Source: Isoetes taiwanensis
Lineage: Eukaryota; Streptophyta; Lycopodiopsida; Isoetales; Isoetaceae
Direction: 5' to 3'
NCBI GenBank assembly: GCA_021234155.1
Contig: JAJEKV010000131.1
Location: forward strand, 1,473,288-1,537,287
DNA length: 64,000 nucleotides
The stretch's first letter is position 1. The number at the start of each line of letters is the position of its first letter. Made by a program: the position numbers and the translations under genes. The notes below the pieces were generated by a model. The model was not told where the DNA came from and made no database searches. It saw only the letters and a program-made list of their open reading frames with translations. Of the stretch, positions 1 through 11,240 are shown in pieces.

Positions 1-1584
1 TATGAGGATCCTTAACAAGATTATGGGAAATGTTAACATGCTCTCAGGGATCCTAGGGAATGAGGAAAATGGCTATGTGTGGATGAAGGAGTTTACAAAG
101 TTAGAAAAATCTATGAGCCACTAACGAATCGTTAAAGGAAGGAAGGAAGGAAGGAAGTTTATTTTAAATGAAGGGATGCACGTGGCTCAACATCTTTAAA
201 CCTTTAGAAACTCAAACTAGAAATTCTCAAGGTGTTATGATTGGGTCTAAGGTCATGCCGCATGAAACTTATGCCAAAGTTACACAAATCCCCCTATATA
301 CGAGCGAGTTGGCAAAGAGAAATGTTCGCGACAGCCTTGGCCACCGCGATAAATTTCTTGTATGTGATAACGAATTCTATCTATCCCTTATGGGGAATGT
401 AAAATTTGTTATAAAATTAATATAAATATCTACCTTACCTTTAAAAAAAAAGTCAAAGAAAAAGAGAGCCCCAAAGAATGAGAAGATATACTTTTGAAAA
501 ATGCATAGAAGGGTGAGTAAAATAACGAGGTTCCCTCCCTTGTTGGACCTATTAAAATGAGTCACCTATACGACTTAATGATACTCGCACAGTAGGTAGA
601 TCAACGTAAACAAGGTGATAGGGTGTACCTAACAGAATGTTGGTCAGATGACAGAGCAGAACGCGTTCTATAATGCCATGTGAGGAAGGATTGCTTTGAC
701 ATAAAAGTCAGAGCGATAAGCATGTCCATATATTATTAACAAAGGCAAGGAAAGTGAGGTAAATGCCATATGAGTGTAAGGAGCAACAACTTGCAATGAA
801 AATGTAGTAAAGAACTGCAAGGGTCAGTTTCAATTTTGGGAAGGTCGGATATCAACATGGCAACATGGATCAGGAATCATGTTGGCAAGCTCTTGTGTGG
901 TCTTTTCGAGGTTTTTTTTTTTTTTTTTTTTGGAAAGGGGGGGATTCACACAATGTTAAGGTTGGCAGTATAGGAAGAAACCCAGCCCCATTTGTAAATG
1001 AAAAAACTCAATGGTCCCCAAAAGCCCCATAGAAAACAAAAAATACTCAATGGTTCCACAAAATAGAGAGCGTGTGCGCGTCAATGTAAATGACACCTTG
1101 CTAAGAACTACGGCGACGCCGGCTCCTGGTTGACTCTGCTGTCGGAAAAAAAATAGGGCCTCCACGAGCATGACGAACTGGGAGAATTGTTAGCCTTTTC
1201 TTTACTTGAAGTTTTGTTCAGTATAGCCTTCCTCGGGAGTTTTTTCTCGCCAGGTTTTTCTCTTCAGATTCTGCTTTGAACCAGTCCAGCTCTGAATTCG
1301 TCTCTTTGATTGGTTCTGTCGAGCTTTTTTCTTTGGAATTGACTCATAGTGTGAAGCAGATGTATTGTCTTCAGTTCTGTGTTGTTTTCGACTGTATTTG
1401 TATTGAAACGTCATTCCAGTTGCAGGATAGCTTCAGATTCAACCGAATTCTGCGGGGCACATGAACACTATGGCACATGAGCAATATGGCTGTATACGTA
1501 GAAGCAGTTTGAGCGTAGAATTAATTTTGTAGAGTGGGGGTAGAGATATCGATTGTGAGCAAGAGTTTGGTTTCAAAATTCGGC
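1..1584. other. No gene recognised upstream of the MAPKKK
   Basis: I see no coding sequence with recognisable motifs here; the short open frames are low-complexity or lack plausible codon structure. The stretch holds a GGAA microsatellite near 137-160 and an uninterrupted run of 20 T at 912-931. The last few hundred bases (about 1200-1584) should contain the 5' leader and promoter of the kinase gene, but I see no convincing TATA box. Confidence 0.4.
133..166 (-). repeat. (TTCC)n tail following AAAATAAAC, possible retroelement 3' end
   Basis: On the minus strand AAAATAAAC is followed by about six TTCC units. The same combination recurs at 37611-37640, where it ends a 340 bp insertion inside a LINE. 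A shared stem plus microsatellite is typical of the 3' tail of a LINE or SINE. Nothing beyond about 25 bp is shared between the two sites, so the family is not identified. Confidence 0.4.
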
Positions 1585-4433
1585 ATGAAGTTGTTGGACA
1601 GGATATTTAAGAAGGGCTCACAGAATGGATCTCCATGTTCATCCTTGCCATCATCCCCTGCTAAGCCCGGTTTCTTGTCTCGCCCATCTGGACCTCGGAG
1701 CTCTACTTCATCACCCCATGGTTCCAGCAAAGGTGGAAGAGCTGAAAAAGTAATTAGGTTATTGGGGGTTGAAACAGAGGATCAGGAATCAGAAGTTAGA
1801 AGGGTAATGGAATGTAAATCTGACTATTTTGGAGATTTTTCTTTGGAATCTGATGCCGATAATCAATCAGAAGAAGGCTCACCACGGGGGTTTCCACTTC
1901 CTTCAGATTCTTTTGATAAGAGAAGAAACTCCACTTCGAATGTAAGACCTCATCGGGCTTGTTCTGGCGAACCTATGGAAAGGGCTTATTCTGGGGAACC
2001 TATGGAAACAACTTGGGAGAGCAAGTCTGCTCCAACTTCTCCACTAAGTATACACAGATCACCCCAGTTGAGCTCAAGAGGACCTCTCCCACTTCCAACC
2101 CCCACCAGCATCTCCATCGCCATCACCAAGACGTTCAGCTCATTTCTCAGCTCCACAGCCTCTTCCTTTACCTCCACTCAAAGCATCTCCTTCCCTTCTC
2201 CTTCTCATTCTTCTAGAATGCATCCACATTTGGCTCCTTAGGCCGATTTCAGTTTCTTCTAGATGGCAACCCACGTGCCATCCCCTGGCCACTCTCCTCC
2301 CCATAGATCTCCTCAGTTGTCTCCTTGTAGATCGCCTGTTCGGTCTCCCTCATCAATTCAGCAATGCCCTAGGGTTTGGCAAAAGCTCAGAGAGCTAGGA
2401 AGAGGGGCTTTTGGTACAGTCTGGGAGGGCTTGAACAAGTAAGTAGGAGTGCTATTAGAACACTCTATATAGACTCTGTTGCAGCTTTCTAATATGGCAT
2501 TTGTTTTCAGGGAAGATGGGAGTTTTTTTGCTGTGAAAGTTTGCCACAGTGAAGCAATCACGCCAGAGGTTCAACAGGTAGCATGTGGATGCTAGCTTGG
2601 ACAGATGTCTTTCTTATCTACATCTATAAGTAAAATTAAATGATATTTTCTTCTTGCAGGAAATCGCAGTACTCAGCAGCCTCAACCATCCAAATATTGT
2701 TCGGTACCTGGGAACTACAGTTGTAAGATCTTAAGCACACAGGCCTCACATGTTTGTTCGTATATGTAAATGCGTTAGTTTCTATCTATAATAGAAGCAC
2801 GTTGCAAGAGTACAAGAACTGAATATCTTCAGTTTTTTTTGGATGACATAATAGGCATGCTTGTCCATGCTCAATGATGCGTCATCATTATATAATTTAC
2901 ATTGATTAATTTCTTGGTGGCAGGATGAGGAGGGACAAGTGTGCATCTTTGATGCGTCATCATTATATAATTTACATTGATTAATTTCTTGGTGGCAGGA
3001 TGAAGAGGGACAAGTGTGCATCTTTCTACAAAAGATGGATCATTCTTTGTTAAATGTACTACAGAAATGTGGTCATCTCGAGGAGCCAGTTATACCTAAC
3101 ATATACTGCCAAATTCTATATGGCTTGGAGTATCTTCATGCACAGAACACAATTCATAGGTCTGGTTACACAAGGTTTTGATCAGTGCATATAGAGTTGC
3201 TCAAGAGCTTTTTTCAATCCTCGTCTTTCAGGGATGTTAAGTGTGCAAATATCCTTGTCGATGCTAATGGAGTTGTGAAGCTTTATGGATTTTGGCGTGG
3301 CTAAACAGGTGGGTACTTTTTTTCCATGTTTACTTACTTTCTTCACCTTATCACTTTAGAATTTCCGAGAGCTGCATGCTAGTGAATAAGTAATGTACTA
3401 GGAAGATAAAGAACAGTTTATGGAGAATAAATGCTTTACTATGCTTTTCCACCATGCAGATGGATATAAGTTTAGCCTCGTCTGTGAAGGGCACACCTAT
3501 ATATATGGCACCTGAGGTAACCTTCCGGTTGTATCATGTTATATGCTGCATCATATTTTCTCCTCTCTTTTCCATAAAATCTCCCCGGCACTCCCCTTGT
3601 GCAGGTCATTAAACCAGTAAATCGTAGTTATGGGCCAGCTGTTGATATATGGAGTCTTGGTTGTACATTTATCGAGATGGCAGATGGGAAACCTCCATGG
3701 AGCAGTTTGCCAGGGGTAGGCACTTCTTCTTCAGTAGTATGATATTTGGGACATGTAATGGAGGCTGATGAGTCACAACGTTGTTGTGGGTTTTGAAGAC
3801 ATGCAGTGAACATTTCGTTTACATATTTATCCTTTCTTCTATTTGTAAATTTCAGAACTTCATTTTTAACCTGCTTTTTGTCATGTAGTTTGCATTTTAT
3901 TTCAAAGTGGCGAAGGGTGAGCTACCCCCATTCCTGAACATTTGAGCCCTAATGCAAAAAGACTTTATACGGAAGTGTTTGCAATTTAAGCCAGAGGATA
4001 GACCAACGGCATCGAATTATTATATATCACCCATTTTACTGGATGGTTCTCCTCTTGCCTCACCAAGAACCTCTCCAATGGCCTCTCCAACAGCTTCCAC
4101 CATGTAATAATCTCATTGGCTCATATTATATGTATTGTGTAAATGCACTGGATCACAGTTTAGTCTTCTATTTGCTTTGACAGGATGCTAAATGATTTTA
4201 ATGGATACCATAGATCAGTGTGGGCCTCCAGAACATCTGAAATACCAATGCTTTATAATGTTGAAGGTTTAAGACGGAACAAGAATGTTGTAGGAAGCTC
4301 AGGCAGCCCTGGACTGCTTTCTACAAGATCTGTTCCATTTCACGAATTTGGAGGGTCTTTATATCCATTTAGCAGAAGCTCAAGTGATGATCTAGAACAA
4401 ACAGTAAGTGAGCTGCACAGTATTCAGGTCTAA
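1585..4433 (+). CDS. MAP kinase kinase kinase (MEKK/YODA-type), nine exons, homopolymer frameshifts
   Basis: A MEKK-class Ser/Thr kinase that phosphorylates MAP2Ks in the cytosol. Exons by splice sites and frame: 1585-2438, 2511-2577, 2660-2722, 2999-3159, 3232-3308, 3460-3516, 3605-3715, 3889-4103, 4184-4433; all introns are GT-AG with matching phases. The N-terminus is Ser/Pro-rich, as in the YODA/MAPKKK3/5 group. Kinase motifs seen in order: glycine loop GRGAFGTV, AVKV lysine, EIAVLSSLNHPNIVRYLG, HRDVKCAN, DFGVAKQ, GTPIYMAPE, DIWSLGCTFIEM and the terminal RPTA. ATG at 1585 begins MKLLDRIFKK; the frame is open further upstream but has no ATG. An extra T precedes DFG (about 3285), one C is missing near 3928, one A is extra near 3956, and exon 1 shifts frame near 2100 and again before 2260. 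All the clear ones are in homopolymers, so sequencing error is as likely as pseudogenisation. Exact MAPKKK subgroup is unsure. Confidence 0.88.
2876..3025 (+). repeat. 75 bp tandem duplication spanning an intron 3' splice site
   Basis: Two direct copies, 2876-2950 and 2951-3025, are identical except for one base (GATGAGGAG against GATGAAGAG). Each carries the intron 3 branch/acceptor region, the CAG acceptor and the first 27 bases of exon 4. Using the upstream acceptor would read into a TGA after about 18 codons, so only the downstream acceptor (exon start 2999) gives a full kinase. Confidence 0.9.
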
Positions 4434-5028
4434 GTGTGCTTCAGAACCTTCAAGCGCTTGTGTTACAATAACAAGAATGGCCCTGTGCATGGAGAAATTA
4501 CATGCCAACGATGACAAAAAGAATTAGCCACATTGGACACAAAGCATGGCATTGTAGCAGAGATGATTCGTGGGACATCTGTTGTGATGCCAGAGTTGGT
4601 CAATACATTTTACTTTACCAACACTGAGAAGATTGATATGTAATCTATTGCAGTTGGCTGAGAGGTGAACACAATTGTACTACAAGGGAATGAAATAAAA
4701 TGCAATGCCGCATTTGCAAATTTTTTTTGTCAAGAAAAAGACTGGCTATTTCCATATAGTGCAAATGTTGATTCTCTCCCTGCCAGAAGAAACAGCTGAA
4801 AATCAACAGCTGAAAATCAATTGTGTTACTTATTGTATGAGTATCCAACTTCCTGTGTTGGATCCAAGGACAAATTGTACCTCTCAAGGTTACCCATTAG
4901 AGCATCTCAGTTGCAAGAGATTGCCTCGTCAAATATGTATCTCGTTGAATCTTACCTTACGTTAATCATCCCGTCTCCACCCAGTTTTTGAATTAATGCT
5001 AAGCTTCACGTCATTATATTTCTTGGCA

Positions 5029-5081
5029 ACAAATCACCAACCTTGTCTGATTCAGACTCAGATTCAAGGTTGGTGATTTGT
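5029..5081. repeat. Hairpin with 17 bp perfect stem
   Basis: The left arm 5029-5045 (ACAAATCACCAACCTTG) pairs perfectly with the right arm 5065-5081. The 19-base loop can extend the stem by a further TCTGA/TCAGA pairing. No flanking target duplication is evident, so it may be a small foldback or a transcribed hairpin. Confidence 0.8.
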
Positions 5082-5991
5082 GTATTATGGTTGTACTCTT
5101 GTCTGGACCACGGGATCCAAGGATATTCCATGGAATATTCAAAGGTCCAATCCTCTAGCCAAGTGATCAAACACTGATGTGGCTCTATTTTTTAGGGGCC
5201 CCTTAACCACGGAAAGCATTAGACCTAGTCTTCTGTACAGGGATACAAGTACAGATACGCTAGCTAGATTTGAAAACCGTGATGCCTCATCTGCAAGAGA
5301 GGAGATATGCAACACAGGAGATGCATCTTGTGGATTTGAATCTCTCAAAATCCAGAAAACACCATTCCAGATAATCATGCAAGAGGGGATTTGAACCCCC
5401 TGCCAAAATAGCAGCACCAGCTTACAACATCAAAGGTCTGGGATTGCTCAACCGTCTAATAACACAAAATCAAAACCTAGTTATGTCAATGGAAACACCT
5501 CTGTACGTAGCATATGTTATGCCATGAAAAACAAAAACACAGGTTTACCCAATCAAAAGAAAAACAGGGCATCTATCTTCCATTTGTTGAACTCGGAGGA
5601 TTTGTTCGATGCTCTGAAGCGACAAGGATTCTGAACCTGGCCTTCTGCACAAGAAACATGCATCTTCTGAACCTAGCCTTATGAATCTGGGCAGCAACAT
5701 CCCCGCTTCCAAAAACCCGTTCAGAGCTGGTTGCTTCAAAAAATAAGAAAACCCGGCTGCAAATCCACGCAAATCGGCTGCAATTCTGACCATGCAATTA
5801 AATCGAAGCCACAGATCAAGAAAGCCGCACCTTACCATAGCCGCAAAGCGGCACCCTAATCCGCTTCTAGTCTCCGACCGCGTCTACTACCCGCACCGTC
5901 CAAACAAGAACCAAAAAAAAAAGGTCAAACTCTCATTGTTATACGCATTTTCGTTGAATACCAACCTCTAACCACCGGGGAGCCAAAATTC

Positions 5992-6017
5992 AAGCCAAAA
6001 TTCCTGAATTTTGGCTT
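5992..6017. repeat. 26 bp inverted repeat with 2-base spacer
   Basis: The 12-base arm AAGCCAAAATTC at 5992-6003 is separated by CT from its exact complement at 6006-6017. A third partial copy (AGCCAAAATTC) lies at 5981-5991. No function is evident. Confidence 0.75.
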
Positions 6018-6980
6018 AATTGTTTAAAGAATGTATTTTTTTGGTTGTAAATTTCTGGCGGCGCCGCTTACAGTACTGCCACAAGTACATTTTTTGTTCA
6101 AGTCAAGAATTAATAGTTCGTTCAAGTCGAGAATTGACACTTTCAATGCACTTTAATAATTTAAGTCAAAACAATGGCTCAAAATCGATCACTGGTAGCG
6201 ATCAAATACTTTGTTTCCAAAAATGGACAACTAGGGATTAAACAACATATTCAAAGATCACTGTTATCATTCAGACATTGTGATCAAACAATACATTCAA
6301 ATCTTGTTTTTGCTACTTGATTTCTCCATGTAGCTTGCTGCGCCACTTGAATTGAGTAGAACAAAGGTGCAGTTGTTAAATGTCGCTCCCACAAAGAAAT
6401 GACCAGCTAGAACAATCAAACAATCAAAGAATCAAAATCTACAACCGAAAACTTAAACTAAAATAGAAAAACAATCTAAAATACTTACTAACATTCTTGA
6501 TGCAGATATTTGGCGTAAAAATATTTATGGAGATTCGGATCGGCCTTCGAAAATCATCAACGCCCAATAATCTAGAAGGTCTTTATCGCCTTCATTAGAA
6601 ACTCCAACAAGAGAGACCTCGGATTAATCATACCAATATTACTTTGTCGCCATAACATCATCGCCACGCCACAACAATATCGCCTAATAATTAAGATTGC
6701 TATCGGGTTTAACATTGCTTGCTACGTCCAACCTGCTATCAACTCTGACAGGTTCACTTAGAGATGGTTTATCATCCGGATGATGTCCACCAACCCGCCG
6801 TAACCACCGCAAATATTTTAAGTTCTTAATACTGAAGAAGATAGAGAAAGAAACGAAACAACGCAACAATAAAAGGAGAACATACCTGGACCAAACAGAG
6901 CCTTTGACGAATGACTACCCAGCATATTGTTTTCGCTTGTCTTGATCATTTCACTAGGTACGTTTGGATAAAGTCTAAGA

Positions 6981-7919
6981 TTACCAGGCATATGGTTTTG
7001 CGTTGATGCTCATAGCAGCGTTAACCTGAATGTCTTTGCAACGATCATACCTGCTAGATAACTAAGTTAGCAAATGAAATAAATTCAATAAACAACAGAA
7101 AAAAATAAAATAAAAAACAAACTTAGTTTTCATACGACTCGGTTTTCCTATAACCCGTGATGAGTTTCCTTATTTCTGGGGGAACACCTGCCATAGACAT
7201 GCGTGTGACAGAAGACACCCGGCCGCTCTTGTTTCAGATATCAACAGAAATAAACTGCCTCATGGCTTTTATCCATTTTGAAATATTATTCTGGCCAAAA
7301 TGATTTCTTGAAAACCATGGCTGTAAACAAATAAACAAATGAGAAAAGAAAGAATACAAAAGCAAACTAAAAATAAAATACATATATCCAGCTGATAATT
7401 TGCAATAACTTGCAAGAACAATGGCCTTGGCGCAGCATTCTCCTTTGGTGGCAGATGACGAACAAGTTGTTTGTATGTCAAAACGAAATCATCTTCATAA
7501 CTCCAGATTGCAGGTCGAAAGTGGCTTGAATCATACTTCGTCACTGAAGTTCCCCAAGTCTTGCTTGTCCTCTCATTATAAAGCAGGTATTCATTCTTCC
7601 CATCAGACTCTAGGGACAAGTCTACATCTTTCTACATCTTTCACTTCATATAACTCAACAGCACCCCTGATCGCAAATCTAGAGCAAAGGTAAAAGCAGG
7701 GTCTCTTTTGTACACCTTTAGGTGTCCTAATGCAATAATCTAGGTCAGCAAGAAGATCCTTCTCCGAGTTACAAGGGATTGCAAGTGCCTTCTTGCGTGA
7801 AACTCCAACACCAGCCTTCCTAGATTGATCGATGCAGCGACAAATGCCAACCTAGCTCTAACAAACAAAGGATCCCTCATGATATTAAATGCCTCTACTC
7901 TAATACCAAGCAGGGCCAT
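6981..7919 (-). pseudogene. Tyrosine recombinase remnant, DUF3504/Crypton-like, copy 1
   Basis: Reading on the minus strand there are three exon-like blocks: 7919 to about 7370, 7320 to about 7115, and about 7064 to 6981. Block 1 carries RARLAF, GVGVSRKKALAI, then RFAIRGAVEL and YLLYNERTSKTWG, which fit the DUF3504 core with its active-site Arg (F-x-IRG). Block 2 carries WFSRNHFGQNNISKW and then SGRVSSVTRM followed by GVPPEIRKLITGYRK, matching the HxxR and G-H/Y-R boxes of tyrosine recombinases. Block 3 has RYDRCKDIQ, a candidate region for the nucleophilic Tyr. It is broken by a 1-base shift near 7835, a 10 bp duplication at 7621-7640 and a TGA just before SGRVS. An acceptor TTTACAG precedes block 2. 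The family assignment is by motif recognition only. Confidence 0.6.
7621..7640. repeat. 10 bp tandem duplication, frameshifting
   Basis: TCTACATCTT occurs twice in tandem. Removing one copy joins the upstream recombinase frame (RFAIRGAVELYEVKDV) to the downstream frame (LSLESDGKNEYLLYNERTSK), so this slip is one of the lesions in the recombinase remnant. Confidence 0.75.
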
Positions 7920-8783
7920 ATTTTATTCCCTCGCCGCCACGAACAATTCTACCAATGGTTTTCAGAAGACAATTTAAACTGGAGGACATATAAACTATGC
8001 ATAAATTTCAATACAAAATAAAATAAAACAAAAGCATAAATTAACAATGATTTACCCGCCAAGAAAGAGTGATCTATCTTTCTTTTCTCACCCCTAACAG
8101 AACCTAACCACCATCTCAGGACCACCATCCCACTCCGGTTCGAGATGTGGTATTTCTTCAATCCAGATAGATGGATGAACAAGAATCTTAGGATCATCCT
8201 TCCAAAGGATCTCCATGCATCAAACTTCCTCCTAGCCCAATTGGTTTGCTAGAAAATGTGATCCAGTTGAGTTAGTTATACAGCTTTTACGACCGACCCC
8301 TCAGCTCTAATTTCGATTGGTAGTTCATTTATCTTCATTTGGCTTAGTTGGCATGTTTTGAAGGCCTTTTATTTTTATTTTTTTGTTGAGAGTAAGAGAT
8401 GTTTTTTCCATTAATTAATTAAAGCCATACAATTGTCTTTCTAATGGGAGTGTGAACTTCCTCATTAGTTTCAGCCAAAATATACTTAACCTCAAATAGG
8501 TATACGAGGTTACAAAAAGTTAACTGTAGTAAAAAGTGTCAAGTAGTTCAGACAAGTTAATCACAAAAATGTGAAATATGCCAAGAGTAACTGCTTTGCC
8601 CCCTTGAGGTGGAGCTTTGATTGTGGAGATCTCTGAGTTCCATGGAAATAACCTGCATCATAATATTACCAACCAAGTGCATAGCAAAAATGTTAAGCAA
8701 GAGAAAGACAAAATATTGAGCATAAGCAACTGACACAAGTTGACGAAATGAGAAGTCATGTAGATGGAGTGGAGGATGAAAAA
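7920..8783. other. No gene recognised
   Basis: A stretch at about 8050-8220 on the minus strand is open and ends at a plausible GT donor, so it could be an upstream exon of the recombinase remnant. I recognise no motif. The remainder is AT-rich and featureless to my reading. Confidence 0.3.
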
Positions 8784-9230
8784 TTAAGCAGATGAGGAGG
8801 CTTGGCTAGTGATCTGATCGAAAATGGAATTGTATACCCAATAGAAGCCTTTATCTGTGCCAAACTTGTAACTATTGAACTCTGATCCACTTTCCATGAT
8901 GAGGGAGTAAATGTTTTCTTTTCCCATAAGAAGCAGCAGTGTACCATATACATCAGCTAGCATTTTGTGTGAGTAATACATCTCTCTGTACCTTGCAAGC
9001 TGCCTTTCTGTCAATGAGAAATGATACATGAAGAGAAAGTTGAATAGACAGTACATCTGTATGACCTCCCTGCAATAAATTTTGGCCCATGATCTTTCAT
9101 TACTGTTGCTTCTGACCTCATACAATTTAACTTCATCCCTAGATGCAGTTGGCCCTGGAGGCCTTAAGTTTGCAACTCCAGTATTGTTGCAGTATAAGCT
9201 GGCTTCGTGATAAGTCAACATGGTGTCGAA
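8784..9230 (-). CDS. Unrecognised coding fragment downstream of the LINE
   Basis: A minus-strand frame continues from the LINE 3' boundary for about 150 codons to a stop at 8784. It contains FDTMLTYHEASLYCNNTG, ASRDEVKLYEVRSNSNERSW and ERQLARYREMYYSHKMLADV. Composition is protein-like with few low-complexity runs, and an intron could lie within it (acceptor-like TTGACAG near 9010). I do not recognise a family. It may be a remnant of a host gene into which the LINE inserted, or further LINE-linked sequence. Confidence 0.3.
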   Translation of the reverse strand, partial: FDTMLTYHEASLYCNNTGVANLRPPGPTASRDEVKLYEVRSNSNERSWAKIYCREVIQMYCLFNFLFMYHFSLTERQLARYREMYYSHKMLADVYGTLLLLMGKENIYSLIMESGSEFNSYKFGTDKGFYWVYNSIFDQITSQASSSA

Positions 9231-9231
9231 T

Positions 9232-11240
9232 TTAGTCCTGCCCTCCCCTCTGAGAAAGTCCAGATACTCTATCAAACAAATCGGAGAAAGGTGCATTAGA
9301 ATTGACAACTTGAAGATGAGAAACAAAAATATTATAGCCACCAATAAATTTACCAATGTGATCCCAATTTCTGTCATAGGAGTCTGCAAATTTACACTTA
9401 TGAGCAGAACCATAAGCTTCCAGATCTAGTTGAAATGACATTTTGATCCAGAAAGTAGATAATTTTTTATGACCATGCACAATCCTATTTCTAGATTTCC
9501 AGATATTCCAAAGTGCAGTGAACATAATGGTGTTTTTGAAGGCATCATTACTTTGGATACAATTTAGCAAGTTGTCTTGCAGATTACCAGAGAAGAAATT
9601 GCTAAATTTTGCATAGAACCAATTCCCCGTTAAACCGGAGAGCTTTAGGGCACCAAAAATGTGATCCATAGATTCATTTTCTGAGCAATTTGATTGACAA
9701 GTAGGCACAATGGTCATGTTTCTCTTAGATAGGGAGACAAGATTGGGAAGACTCCTCTGGGCAATTAGCCAGATAAAGTAGTTGACCTTCTGAGGGCAAT
9801 AAGAATTCCATGTGTTCTTGAATAACTTTTTGCAGTCATCTTCAGATATTGACCACTTTACTCTTGCTTTGACTGGATTGTTCTTGATATTAAGTCCGCA
9901 TAAACTCGCTAACTTTATATCCGCTATTCCCATTAATTTTCCAACCGATACCACCGGCATGGTCGGGCATTTGGTACATCTAGCAAGAATATTCTTAAAA
10001 TGCAAGAAAATAGCTTTATCACTAGAAGTCCCATGGATAGATCTCCTTAAGTTAGTCCAGGAGGTAAGATGGCCATTTGCAAAAAGATCCTTGATTTTAG
10101 AAATACCAAAGTTACTCCATTTCTTATAAGTCTTGGGATGCTTCAAGGCCAGAATATTATTATTTGTATCCTTGAATCCAACAGACCAAAATAAAGAGGA
10201 TTGCATATGAAGATCCCAAAACTGCTCATCAAAGCAACTCGCACCCAAATTCCATGCCTTGAACATATTATGCATGAGAGGAGAAGTGTTGATGCCAGGG
10301 TGTAAAGTGCAAAAAGCAGACTCAGGAAGAGAATGCTTAATAGAAGGGTGCCCTTCAGGATACGAGCAGGAGATCCAGTGCCTTATGAAAATAGAGGCCA
10401 TAGAATTATTCCCTGATAAGGTTCTCCAAAAGAACTTCCCTGCCAAAGCACAGGCTTGAAAGTACAGATTTTTGCAGCCTAGGCCACCAAGAATTTTAGG
10501 ACGAGTGACTGAATCCCAATTAACTGAGTGAGTGCCATTCCAAATAAAATTCCTAATGATCTTCTCAAGCTCATTGTAAATCAATTTGGGAGCTATCAGA
10601 GCCGATGAGAAGTAGATGTGAGATGCAGCCAAAACAGAATTTGCAATTAAGCTTCTTCCAGCTAAGGACAATGAATTTCTAAAGATATTCAATTTTTTCC
10701 TAATTCTCTGCAGAATAGGATCCCATAAACCTTTGATATTGGAATTTAAGGACGGAGGCATCCCAAGTAGTTTAGTTGCTTGCAAAGTATTTATGACATT
10801 GATGCCACAAATGGAATTCTGATCAGTGTCTCCAATAATGATGCTTTTATTGAGATTCAGGTAGATCCCAGAGGCAGCAGAGAATAAATCGACAATGGTA
10901 AGGAATTTTGCAATGTTATCAGAGCTGGAATCAAGAAATGCAAATGTATCATCTGCATATTGAGAAATAATGAAGCTGCCTTTGTTGTCTGGAAGATCAA
11001 GGCCTTTGATGGTTCCACATTCTTGATTAAAATCAATTGCCCTGGTAAGCATTTCAGCAGCCACTAGGAAGAGGTAAGGAGCTAAGGGGCAATCTTGTCT
11101 AACCCCCCTGGAGAGTTTGAAGAATTTAGATGGGGAACCATTGATGAGAACAGAGGAGTTAGCCATAGAATTGAGGCCAAAGATTAAAGAGATGATTTTG
11201 CTATTGAAACCAATTCTTTTGAGCTAACTCAAGGCCTTTT
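9232..11240 (-). mobile_element. LINE (L1-type) reverse transcriptase, 5'-truncated
   Basis: A 644-codon frame from ATG 11166 to a stop at 9232 encodes the C-terminal part of a non-LTR reverse transcriptase. Seen: GVRQDCPLAPYLFLVAAEML (thumb-side of the palm), the catalytic box SQYADDTFAF, SLAGRSLIANSVL and NFIWNGTHSVNW, followed by a long region and a zf-RVT-like segment (KVNYFIWLIAQRSLPN, then Cys/His residues). In another frame just upstream (11167-11228) LKRIGFNSKI continues the RT palm; beyond that, homology stops. A full plant L1 ORF2 is about 1200-1300 residues, so the endonuclease and first half of RT are missing, as in 5' truncation during integration. The YADD box is intact, but this copy cannot be autonomous. 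Confidence 0.9.

Larger units (their letters stand above)
4434..6980. other. Intergenic, no gene recognised; two hairpins
   Basis: The first part (to about 4650) is probably the MAPKKK 3' UTR. The rest has only short open frames on both strands without recognisable domains. Two inverted repeats stand out at 5029-5081 and 5992-6017. Nothing else is supported. Confidence 0.4.

Noticed and set aside
912-931. Poly-T run as a retroelement tail
   Set aside because: No LINE or SINE body or target duplication could be recognised on either side.
9232-9413. Second minus-strand frame overlapping the LINE C-terminus
   Set aside because: The LINE frame is the longer and is continuous with RT; the overlapping frame is treated as coding only downstream of 9232, with low confidence.
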